NCBI GenBank assembly: GCA_943846665.1
Contig: OX044358.1
Span: 1,674,001-1,738,000 of the forward strand
Source: Arcticimaribacter sp002477625
Lineage (GTDB): Bacteria; Bacteroidota; Bacteroidia; Flavobacteriales; Flavobacteriaceae
Length of the DNA stretch: 64,000 bases
Direction of reading: 5' to 3'
In this document: positions 1-7,264 of the stretch, in pieces
Layout: every line of letters begins with the position of its first letter
Numbering within the stretch: position 1 is the stretch's first letter
The notes under the pieces: model-generated
Databases searched by the model: none
What the model was told of the DNA's origin: nothing
The model's input: only the letters and a program-made list of their open reading frames with translations
Translations under genes and position numbers: made by a program

Positions 1-1
1 T

Positions 2-346
2 CGTTATCAGCAGCCTGACATTAGTTTTTTGCCAGGTATTTTTGAATCGTTCAACGATGCTCCAGATGGTTTCTCTGAAGAATTAAAAGAAATCACATGG
101 GGTTTTGGTTCCGAGTATAATTTTCAAGACGCTTTTGCATTACGAGGAGGTTATTTTCATGAAAGTATTGAAAAAGGATCTCGTAAATATTTTACCTTGG
201 GCGCAGGCTTTTCTTTGAATTTTGCAGTGATTGATATTTCCTATCTTTTTTCGACTTCTAAAGTTAGAAACCCCCTCGAAAACACACTTCGATTCTCTAT
301 GACTTTTGATTTGGCAAGCGCTCCTGTAACGGAGTCTGAGGACTAG
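2..346 (+). CDS. porV: PorV-type outer membrane protein, C-terminal part (type IX secretion)
   Basis: Partial: the frame is open from the window edge and ends in TAG. The visible ~114 residues have the alternating aromatic/hydrophobic pattern of beta-strands (for example LRGGYFHESIEKGSRKYFTL) and end in LRFSMTFDL plus a short acidic tail, as in PorV (LptO), a FadL-like barrel that receives cargo leaving the type IX secretion translocon. In flavobacteria porV commonly lies upstream of pdhA, as here. The assignment rests on recalled family resemblance of the C-terminal strands and on this context; the upstream part, including any porU, is outside the window. Confidence 0.75.
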   Translation, partial: RYQQPDISFLPGIFESFNDAPDGFSEELKEITWGFGSEYNFQDAFALRGGYFHESIEKGSRKYFTLGAGFSLNFAVIDISYLFSTSKVRNPLENTLRFSMTFDLASAPVTESED

Positions 347-405
347 TCGGATAGCATAATTTCTTTTTCCGAATAAATCCATTAATTTTATTGTGATTTT
401 AATAA

Positions 406-422
406 CTTATTGACTCAATAAG
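406..422. promoter_or_regulatory. 17-nt perfect palindrome upstream of pdhA
   Basis: CTTATTGA-C-TCAATAAG: two 8-base arms around one central base, between porV and pdhA and about 37 nt before the -7-like box. The one-base centre makes an RNA hairpin unlikely, and the short C-then-T stretch after it is a poor terminator, so a protein-binding operator is the better guess. No binding protein can be named. Confidence 0.35.
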
Positions 423-458
423 CCCATTTTTCACATGAATAAAATCAATAAAATATTG

Positions 459-466
459 TATTTTTG
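459..466 (+). promoter_or_regulatory. -7-like promoter box for pdhA
   Basis: TATTTTTG fits the Bacteroidetes -7 consensus TAnnTTTG and lies 36 nt before the pdhA start. No TTG is found at the expected distance upstream, so only half of the promoter is supported. Confidence 0.4.
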
Positions 467-501
467 GGCTCAGATCTAAATTTTTTCAAATAACAATATT
501 A

Positions 502-1503
502 ATGAAGAAAATAACAAAACAAACCTATATCGATTGGTATTCAAATATGCTCTTCTGGAGAAAGTTTGAAGATAAATTAGCCGCAGTGTACATTCAGCAA
601 AAAGTAAGAGGATTCCTTCACTTATATAATGGTCAAGAAGCAATTCTTGCTGGGTCATTACATGCAATGGAATTAGGTAAAGATCGTATGATTACGGCCT
701 ACAGAAATCACGTTCAACCCATCGGGATGGGTGTAGACCCCAAACGTGTTATGGCTGAACTTTATGGAAAAGCTACGGGAACATCAAGCGGTCTTGGAGG
801 TTCCATGCATATTTTTTCGAAAGAATTTAAATTTCATGGTGGTCACGGAATTGTTGGAGGTCAAATTCCTCTAGGAGCTGGAATGGCTTTTGGTGATAAA
901 TATAATAATACAGGTGGCGTAACACTTTGTTATATGGGAGATGGTGCAGTGCGTCAAGGTTCACTGCATGAAACCCTCAATTTGGCTACTTTATGGAAAC
1001 TACCGGTAGTATTTGTTGTTGAAAACAATGGATATGCTATGGGTACTTCTGTTGCAAGAACAGCAAGTCATGAAGAGATATGGAAACTTGGGCTTGGTTG
1101 TGAAATGCCTTGTGGCCCAGTAGATGGTATGGATCCTGTTGCAGTTGCCGAGGCTATGGATAAAGCAATTAAACTTGCTAGAGACGGTGGCGGACCTTCT
1201 TTCTTAGAAATGAAGACCTACCGATACAGAGGGCATTCTATGTCTGATGCACAACAATACCGTACTAAGAAAGAAGTTGAAGAGTATAAAAAAGTAGACC
1301 CAATTTCTCAGGTTAAGGCTCTTATTCTTGATAAAAAATACGCAAAGCAGTCAGACCTTGATGCGATCGATGCAGATGTTAAAGTACGCGTTGCGGAATG
1401 TGAAAAATTTGCTGAAGCTTCTCCATACCCTGAAAAATCGGTTATGTATGATGCTGTTTACGAACAAACAGATTATCCTTTTATTAAACATAAATTAAGC
1501 TAG
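502..1503 (+). CDS. pdhA: pyruvate dehydrogenase E1 component, alpha subunit
   Basis: Thiamine-diphosphate-dependent decarboxylation of pyruvate and reductive acetylation of E2 in the cytosolic pyruvate dehydrogenase complex. The 333-residue length suits an alpha chain of a heterotetrameric E1. The ThDP/Mg site is seen as GDG at residues 146-148 and NN at 175-176, and the phosphorylation-loop region RYRGHSMSDAQQYR is present near 242-255. The E2 gene follows after 2 nt, so the two are co-transcribed. The E1-beta gene is not next door, a usual flavobacterial arrangement as far as I recall; it should be elsewhere in the genome. A branched-chain E1-alpha is less likely given the E2 neighbour. 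Confidence 0.93.
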   Translation: MKKITKQTYIDWYSNMLFWRKFEDKLAAVYIQQKVRGFLHLYNGQEAILAGSLHAMELGKDRMITAYRNHVQPIGMGVDPKRVMAELYGKATGTSSGLGGSMHIFSKEFKFHGGHGIVGGQIPLGAGMAFGDKYNNTGGVTLCYMGDGAVRQGSLHETLNLATLWKLPVVFVVENNGYAMGTSVARTASHEEIWKLGLGCEMPCGPVDGMDPVAVAEAMDKAIKLARDGGGPSFLEMKTYRYRGHSMSDAQQYRTKKEVEEYKKVDPISQVKALILDKKYAKQSDLDAIDADVKVRVAECEKFAEASPYPEKSVMYDAVYEQTDYPFIKHKLS

Positions 1504-1505
1504 AT

Positions 1506-3083
1506 ATGGCAGAAATCATAAACATGCCTCGATTAAGTGACACCATGGAAGAAGGTACTGTCGCTACTTGGTTTAAAAAAGTTGGAGATACCGTAAGTGA
1601 AGGTGATATTCTTGCCGAAATCGAAACGGATAAAGCTACAATGGAATTCGAAGCATTTTATGCGGGAGAATTATTACATATTGGAATACAAGAAGGTGGA
1701 ACTGCACCCGTAGATACCCTTTTGGCAATTATAGGTGAGAAAGGCGAAGATATTTCTGCTCATTTGGGCGGAGGTTCTCCAGCTGTTGCAGTTGAAGAAA
1801 CTGCTGTCGAAGCTGCAGCACCCGAAACAGTTGCTCTTCCTAACGATGTTGAAGTTATTACCATGCCCCGTTTAAGTGATACCATGGAAGAAGGTACGGT
1901 TGCTTCTTGGTTAAAGAAAGTAGGTGATACGGTTGCTGAGGGCGATATTCTTGCAGAAATAGAAACGGATAAGGCGACTATGGAATTTGAATCTTTTCAC
2001 AACGGAACTCTGTTGTATGTTGGGATTCAAGAAGGCGAATCGGCGCCAGTTGATAGCGTATTGGCTATTATTGGAGCTAAAGATGCCGATGTTAAAGCTG
2101 CAATTGCTTCTTTGGGTTCTAAGCCAACTCCTGTTGCTGAAACTCCAAAAGCTGAAGCAGCTCCAGTTGTAGCTGCTAAAGTAGAGACTCCAAAGGCTTT
2201 AGTAACTCCCGTTGTTGCTGTGAAAAAAGCTAATAACGGTAGGATTATAGCATCTCCCCTTGCTAAGAAATTAGCTGAAGAAAAAGGAATTGATATCGCT
2301 ATGGTATCCGGTTCTGGAGATGGTGGAAGAATCATCAAAAGAGATATAGAGGGCTATCAACCAGCAGCAGGAGGTGTTCGACCTTTTGTGCCAGCTGGGA
2401 TTGAATCTGTTGAGGAGATGGCAAACAGTCAGATGCGCAAAACAATTGCCAAGCGTCTAGCCGCCTCCAAATTTACAGCACCTCATTATTACTTAGGTGT
2501 TGAGTATGATATGGACAATGCCATTGCCTTTAGAACGCAATTCAATTCTATTCCAGATACTAAAATTTCATTCAACGATATTGTTGTTAAGGCAACTGCC
2601 TTAGCATTAAAACAACATCCGCAAGTAAACTCAAGGTGGTACGATGATAAGATTGTAAAACACAACCACGTACACATGGGGGTTGCTGTTGCTGTCGATG
2701 ATGGATTGGTCGTGCCTGTAGTTCAATTTGCAGATGAGCAATCATTACCTCAAATTGGAGCACTCGTAAAGGATTATGCCGTGCGCGCACGAGATAAAAA
2801 GCTAACACCTGCTGAGATGGATGGCAGTACATTTACCATTTCTAATTTGGGAATGTTTGGAATTCAAGAATTTACTTCGATAATCAACCAGCCCAATTCC
2901 GCCATATTATCGGTTGGAGCTATAGTTCAAAAACCAGTAGTGAAGAATGGGCAAATTGTTGTTGGTAATATGATGAAGCTTACCCTTGCTTGTGACCACA
3001 GATCGGTTGATGGAGCTACAGGTTCAAAGTTTTTACAGACATTACAACAGTATATCGAAAATCCTTTAACAATGTTGTTATAA
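1506..3083 (+). CDS. pdhC: pyruvate dehydrogenase E2, dihydrolipoamide acetyltransferase
   Basis: Transfers the acetyl group from lipoyl-lysine to CoA and forms the core of the pyruvate dehydrogenase complex. Domain order: lipoyl domain 1 (residues ~3-80, lipoyl Lys43 in ETDKATME), Ala/Pro/Glu linker, lipoyl domain 2 (~116-195, Lys156 in the same motif), linker rich in Ala-Pro-Val, peripheral subunit-binding domain (~246-282), and the catalytic acyltransferase domain (~305-525) with His498 and Asp502 in DHRSVDG. The two lipoyl domains are nearly identical, a recent or conserved duplication. A terminator follows. The symbol pdhC is used for the E2 gene; some annotations use pdhB or aceF. Confidence 0.93.
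   Translation: MAEIINMPRLSDTMEEGTVATWFKKVGDTVSEGDILAEIETDKATMEFEAFYAGELLHIGIQEGGTAPVDTLLAIIGEKGEDISAHLGGGSPAVAVEETAVEAAAPETVALPNDVEVITMPRLSDTMEEGTVASWLKKVGDTVAEGDILAEIETDKATMEFESFHNGTLLYVGIQEGESAPVDSVLAIIGAKDADVKAAIASLGSKPTPVAETPKAEAAPVVAAKVETPKALVTPVVAVKKANNGRIIASPLAKKLAEEKGIDIAMVSGSGDGGRIIKRDIEGYQPAAGGVRPFVPAGIESVEEMANSQMRKTIAKRLAASKFTAPHYYLGVEYDMDNAIAFRTQFNSIPDTKISFNDIVVKATALALKQHPQVNSRWYDDKIVKHNHVHMGVAVAVDDGLVVPVVQFADEQSLPQIGALVKDYAVRARDKKLTPAEMDGSTFTISNLGMFGIQEFTSIINQPNSAILSVGAIVQKPVVKNGQIVVGNMMKLTLACDHRSVDGATGSKFLQTLQQYIENPLTMLL
1521..2084 (+). repeat. tandem lipoyl-domain duplication inside the E2 gene
   Basis: Two ~225-bp coding repeats, starting near 1521 and 1860 (offset 339 bp), both encode MPRLSDTMEEGTVA and EIETDKATMEFE. 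Synonymous differences between the copies show they are not newly formed. Confidence 0.85.
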
Positions 3084-3103
3084 CATTTTAATTGAAAAAG
3101 TAT

Positions 3104-3128
3104 AAACCCGCTTTCAGCGGGTTTTTTT
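3104..3128 (+). terminator. rho-independent terminator after the pdh operon
   Basis: Stem AAACCCGCT / AGCGGGTTT with a 3-nt TTC loop, followed by a run of T. It lies 20 nt past the E2 stop codon. Confidence 0.9.
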
Positions 3129-3172
3129 ATATTTAACTTGTACTATATAATTAAGATTAAAATTAAAGAAAG

Positions 3173-3850
3173 TTGAAAAAGAACATCATCATAACAGGAG
3201 CAGGAAGAGGGATTGGTAGAGCAACAGCATTACTTGCTGCTTCTCAAGGGAATCAGGTTTTTGCAATCTCAAGAACTATCGACGACTTAAAGGGGATAGA
3301 TAACATTCAAGCTTTTTCAGTAGATTTAATAGACCCAGATGCGATTAGGTCATTTTGTCAAGATTTTGCTTCACGTGGAATTTCAATTGATGTTTTAATT
3401 AATAATGCTGGAAAACTAGAAAACATTCCGTTTAAAGAAACGACTTTCGATGTTTTTGAATCGGTCTTTAAAGTAAATGTTTTCGGTTTGTCTGAGCTTA
3501 CGCGCCAACTTTTACCCATGATTAATCCAAAAGGGCATGTTGTCAATGTCAGTAGTATGGGAGGTGTTCAAGGCAGTTCAAAATTCCCCGGATTGGCAGC
3601 CTACAGCAGTAGTAAAGGAGCAGTAATAACCCTGACAGAATTACTTGCTGAAGAGTTTAAAGAAACAGGGCCTGCATTTAATGCACTTGCCTTTGGAGCG
3701 GTTCAGACTGAGATGCTCGAAGAAGCTTTCCCAGGGTATCAAGCACCTCTGACTGCAGAAGAGATGGGTTCATACCTCTTGAATTTTGCACTAACAGGAC
3801 ATCAATTTTATAACGGTAAGGTCTTGCCAGTTTCTTCGGGTACCCCCTAA
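3173..3850 (+). CDS. short-chain dehydrogenase/reductase (SDR) family oxidoreductase
   Basis: NAD(P)-dependent oxidoreductase of unknown substrate. Classical SDR signatures are all present: TGAGRGIG cofactor loop at residues 8-15, NNAG at 77-80, catalytic Asn102, Ser127/128, Tyr144 and Lys148 (YSSSK). Length 225 is on the short side for the family because the C-terminal substrate loop is brief. The start is TTG; no ATG precedes the first strand of the Rossmann fold, so TTG is the credible start. It begins 45 nt after the pdh terminator and is followed after 11 nt by the SprT-like gene, so the two are probably co-transcribed. The context does not reveal the substrate. Confidence 0.85.
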   Translation: MKKNIIITGAGRGIGRATALLAASQGNQVFAISRTIDDLKGIDNIQAFSVDLIDPDAIRSFCQDFASRGISIDVLINNAGKLENIPFKETTFDVFESVFKVNVFGLSELTRQLLPMINPKGHVVNVSSMGGVQGSSKFPGLAAYSSSKGAVITLTELLAEEFKETGPAFNALAFGAVQTEMLEEAFPGYQAPLTAEEMGSYLLNFALTGHQFYNGKVLPVSSGTP

Positions 3851-3861
3851 TTTTATTTTCA

Positions 3862-4464
3862 ATGACTTCAGTTTTTGACTCGATACCCACCACGGCAATC
3901 CCTCAGGTTGAGTCGTATTTGTCGGCTTTTAAAGTTGATGTTAAAGTCGTTTCTAAAAGAAAAACAAAGCATGGTGATTATAGAAAAACCCTGTCTGGTG
4001 CACACCAAATAACTATAAACAAAGGTTCCAATCCCTATCGTTTCTTATTGACATTAATTCATGAGTTGGCCCATTTTGTTGCTTTTCAAGAATTTGGCTA
4101 TCGAATACAGCCCCATGGAAAAGAGTGGAAAACGACTTTTCAGAAGCTGATGTTGCCGTTAATCAATCCAGCTGTTTTTCCAGAAAGCTTATTAGCCGTA
4201 ATCGCATTGCATTTTAAAAATCCAAAGGCCAGTAGTGATACAGATTTTAAGTTAGTAATGGAGTTGGGTAAGTTCGACCCCATTCGTGATAGAACGTACA
4301 TCTATAAACTAGAAGAAGGAACACTTTTTTCAATTGCAGATGGAAGAGCATTTCGACTTGGAAGAAAACGTGTTAAGCGATTTGAATGCGAAGAAATATC
4401 AACACGGAAGAAGTATATTTTCAGTCCCCACGCTGAGGTGACCGAAATTAAAACACACACATAA
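3862..4464 (+). CDS. SprT-like domain protein (putative zinc metallopeptidase)
   Basis: The N-terminal ~130 residues carry the SprT-like metal site: HELAH at 67-71 with a probable third ligand His85 (PHGKEWK). Family members resemble the protease core of Spartan/SprT; a role in DNA-protein crosslink repair is known for eukaryotic relatives but not shown for this bacterial branch. The C-terminal part (~145-200) aligns in layout with the SprT zinc ribbon but has one cysteine only (FECEE), so that zinc site seems lost. Located 11 nt after the SDR gene and convergent with the mlaF-like gene. Confidence 0.75.
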   Translation: MTSVFDSIPTTAIPQVESYLSAFKVDVKVVSKRKTKHGDYRKTLSGAHQITINKGSNPYRFLLTLIHELAHFVAFQEFGYRIQPHGKEWKTTFQKLMLPLINPAVFPESLLAVIALHFKNPKASSDTDFKLVMELGKFDPIRDRTYIYKLEEGTLFSIADGRAFRLGRKRVKRFECEEISTRKKYIFSPHAEVTEIKTHT

Positions 4465-4500
4465 AATAAATACCGGCTCTGTCTAAACTTTTAGAAATAA

Positions 4501-5268
4501 TTAATTTGATTCTTTGATGTAGATGGCTCTGATTTTTTTAAACATCTCTGAAGAGTAGACAAATTTTGTTACTGCTTCATTATCAGTTTTAAAAATCTCT
4601 TGATTGGTACCTTCCCATTGTTTCAACCCGTTTTCAAGAAATACAATTTTTTCGCCTATTTCCATTACCGAATTCATATCGTGTGTATTAATAACCGTTG
4701 TAATTTCATATTCTTGGGTTATCTCCTGAATGAGGTTGTCAATTAATATAGCTGTTCTGGGATCTAATCCAGAATTGGGTTCGTCACAAAAAAGATATTT
4801 AGGATTCATTATTATGGCTCGAGCAATGGCCACTCTTTTTTTCATCCCTCCAGAAATCTCTGACGGCATTTTGTGGTTTGCGTCTATTAAATTCACTCGA
4901 TTAATTGCTGTATTGGCACGATCTCTTAATTCATCTTCACTGGCATTGGTAAACATTCTCATGGGAAACATGATGTTTTCTTCAACCGTCATTGAGTCAA
5001 AAAGAGCACTGCCCTGAAAAACCATTCCAAGGTCTTGTCTTAAAAGCGCTCTTGTTTTTAAGTCCATACTGCTTAAGGCTGTATTGTCGAAAATAATATC
5101 TCCTCCTGTAGGTTCAAAAAGGCCGATAATACATTTTAAAAACACAGTCTTACCAGAGCCACTTTGACCAATAATCAAATTGGTTTTCCCTTTTTCAAAG
5201 GTGGTGCTTATTCCTTTTAGGACTTGAGTTTCTTCGAACGATTTTATGAGGTTGTTTATTTGAATCAT
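4501..5268 (-). CDS. ABC transporter ATP-binding protein, MlaF-like
   Basis: ATPase of an Mla-type phospholipid/lipid ABC system at the inner membrane. Seen: Walker A GQSGSGKT (34-41), signature SGGMKKR (~138), Walker B LFCDEP (~161) and the switch His in INTHDMNS. The start chosen is the ATG before IQINNLIKSF, 1 nt after the permease stop; an in-frame upstream alternative at 5295 would overlap the permease and add nine residues unlike the family. The pair lacks an adjacent mlaD (MCE) gene, so the substrate-binding partner must be encoded elsewhere. Confidence 0.88.
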   Translation of the reverse strand: MIQINNLIKSFEETQVLKGISTTFEKGKTNLIIGQSGSGKTVFLKCIIGLFEPTGGDIIFDNTALSSMDLKTRALLRQDLGMVFQGSALFDSMTVEENIMFPMRMFTNASEDELRDRANTAINRVNLIDANHKMPSEISGGMKKRVAIARAIIMNPKYLFCDEPNSGLDPRTAILIDNLIQEITQEYEITTVINTHDMNSVMEIGEKIVFLENGLKQWEGTNQEIFKTDNEAVTKFVYSSEMFKKIRAIYIKESN

Positions 5269-5269
5269 T

Positions 5270-6007
5270 CTACGTAAGCAAAAGGTTAGTAACAATTGTA
5301 TTCGTTATGATAATGGTAACACTGGTCCACACAAATGAAGTGGTACTGGCTTTTCCAACATCCAAAGCACCACCTTTCATAAAATAACCATGATAGGAAG
5401 GAATGGTGGCTAGAAGCATAGCAAACAAAAATGTTTTAATAAATGCATATACAATATGAAAGGCTTTGAAATCAAGTTGGAGGCCTTCAATAAAATCGGC
5501 ATGGGAGGAAAATCCACCACTAATACAAGCAAGATAACCGCCGAAAATTCCCAGGGTCATGGAAATGCTAATTAAGAAAGGATACAAGGTCAAAGCTGCT
5601 ATTTTAGGGAAAATCAAATAATTATAGGTATTTATACCCATGACCTCGAGTGCATCTATTTGTTCCGTTACGCGCATGGTTCCCAAACTGGAAGTGATGA
5701 ACGAGCCTACTTTTCCAGCCATAATAACCGATATGAAGGTAGGAGCAAATTCTAGAATTATGGATTGTCTTGTTGCAAAGCCTACTAAATACCCTGGAAG
5801 TAAAGGATTGTCGGTATTTATTGCAGTTTGAATGGCTACTACACCGCCAACAAAAAAAGAAATAAAGGCAATAATTCCTAGCGAGCCAATGATCAAATCA
5901 TCGATTTCACGTAGAATTAAGTTTCGAAGTACATTCCATTTCGTGAATTTTCCAAAAGTTTTTTGGAGCATTAACACGTACTGTCCGATATGGGTTAAAA
6001 TTTTCAT
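5270..6007 (-). CDS. ABC transporter permease, MlaE-like
   Basis: Integral inner-membrane permease of the MlaE family (lipid transport for outer membrane asymmetry). The 245-residue protein has several hydrophobic segments and the family-typical central stretch APTFISVIMAGKVGSFITS followed by EQIDALEVMGINTYNYLIFP. I start it at MKILTHIGQY, which matches family N-termini; an upstream in-frame ATG at 6022 adds five residues. It forms a tight pair with the ATPase (1-nt gap), probably in an operon with the KAS III-like gene upstream. Confidence 0.88.
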   Translation of the reverse strand: MKILTHIGQYVLMLQKTFGKFTKWNVLRNLILREIDDLIIGSLGIIAFISFFVGGVVAIQTAINTDNPLLPGYLVGFATRQSIILEFAPTFISVIMAGKVGSFITSSLGTMRVTEQIDALEVMGINTYNYLIFPKIAALTLYPFLISISMTLGIFGGYLACISGGFSSHADFIEGLQLDFKAFHIVYAFIKTFLFAMLLATIPSYHGYFMKGGALDVGKASTTSFVWTSVTIIITNTIVTNLLLT

Positions 6008-6079
6008 TGCTCTAAAATACACAAAACTTAAAAATTAAAGTCCCAAATAACTCAAAGGAATCTAATAAATATAGCTTTC

Positions 6080-7147
6080 TTAGATCTGGTAGGTGATGGC
6101 GTTGATATTCATACCAGCACCAACGCTAGCAAATAAAACAACATCGCCTTTTGCTAACTCATGCCCGTCTTTTTGACCTTTAAGAACTTGGTCAAAGAGT
6201 GTTGGAATGGTAGCAACAGAACTATTTCCATGTGTTTCGATGTTCATTGGGAGAACGTCGACGGGAACTTTTTCTTTGTAAAGTCTATAAAAGCGTTTCA
6301 CAATAGCTTCATCCATTTTTTCGTTCGCTTGATGGATGAATATCTTCTTGAGGTTTTGTATGGAAGTGCCGGATTGATCTAAACAGGCTTTCATTGCATC
6401 GGGAACTCGAGATAAGGCAAATTCATACACCTTTCTTCCTTGCATTTTAATGAACTGATCGCTATTGTTCGTTTCGTATGAATCGCCAAAAAACAACATA
6501 TCAACTTCGTTGTTATCGGTATAGGTAACCGATTCGTGCGCCAAAATACCTCCAGATTTTTCAGACTCTTGGATGATGGTAGCACCTGCACCGTCTGCAA
6601 AAATCATTGAGTCCCGATCATTGGCATCCACAACTCTTGAAAGCGTTTCGGTACCTATGACCAAACACTTTTTTGCCATTCCAGATTTTATAAATGCTTT
6701 GGCTTGAATCACCCCTTCGATCCACCCCGGACATCCAAAGAGGATGTCATAGGCTACACATTTAGGGTTTTTTATTCCTAAGGCTGCTTTTACTTTAGAC
6801 GCTACACTTGGGAGCGAATTCGATTGTTTTGATCCGAATCGAGTATCTCCAAAATTATGAGCAACAATGATGTAATCAAGTGTTTCTTGATCAATCTTTG
6901 AATCCGTTATCGCTTTGGCGGCTGCATGGGCTGCTAAGTCAGAAGAGTTTTGATCTTGGGTAGCGTAGCGACGCTCTTTGATCCCTGTTATTGAACTGAA
7001 CTTTTCAATTATCTCCGCATTTTCAACGTCAAAGGGAAGTCCGTCATTTGTTAAAAAAGTATGGTTTAGAAAGTCACTGTTCTTTTGAATTTGACTTGGG
7101 ATGTAACTACCTGTACCTGTGATTTTTATATTTAAGGGCTCGATCAT
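6080..7147 (-). CDS. beta-ketoacyl-ACP synthase III (FabH)-like protein
   Basis: Thiolase-fold condensing enzyme with the KAS III triad: Cys139 (FGCPGW), His272 (FIHQAN) and Asn308 (HGNSS). The cysteine context CPGW and the 355-residue length differ from housekeeping FabH (~320, usually CSG/CAG), so it may condense a special acyl primer, for example in branched-chain lipid, polyene or secondary-metabolite synthesis; this is inference. I use the ATG before IEPLNIKITGTGSY; an alternative ATG lies two codons upstream. It sits between gcvP and mlaEF on the same strand, with 117 nt to gcvP. Confidence 0.82.
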   Translation of the reverse strand: MIEPLNIKITGTGSYIPSQIQKNSDFLNHTFLTNDGLPFDVENAEIIEKFSSITGIKERRYATQDQNSSDLAAHAAAKAITDSKIDQETLDYIIVAHNFGDTRFGSKQSNSLPSVASKVKAALGIKNPKCVAYDILFGCPGWIEGVIQAKAFIKSGMAKKCLVIGTETLSRVVDANDRDSMIFADGAGATIIQESEKSGGILAHESVTYTDNNEVDMLFFGDSYETNNSDQFIKMQGRKVYEFALSRVPDAMKACLDQSGTSIQNLKKIFIHQANEKMDEAIVKRFYRLYKEKVPVDVLPMNIETHGNSSVATIPTLFDQVLKGQKDGHELAKGDVVLFASVGAGMNINAITYQI

Positions 7148-7150
7148 ATA

Positions 7151-7158
7151 CAAATGTA
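7151..7158 (-). promoter_or_regulatory. -7-like box abutting the KAS III-like gene
   Basis: On the minus strand the bases read TACATTTG (TAnnTTTG), directly upstream of the start codon. If used, the transcript would have almost no leader. No TTG lies at the proper distance upstream, so the call is weak. Confidence 0.25.
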
Positions 7159-7264
7159 GTAAAGTACAGAAGCGCTTGGCTGTTTTACCTCAAAATCATA
7201 CGAAGTTCAACATTCCGTATTTGAAGTAAAAAAGAAAGAACACAATGAATTTAAATAATGATTA

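Noticed and set aside
1521..2084. long direct DNA repeat as a mobile or recombining element
   Set aside because: It is the duplicated lipoyl domain of E2, normal for this protein family.
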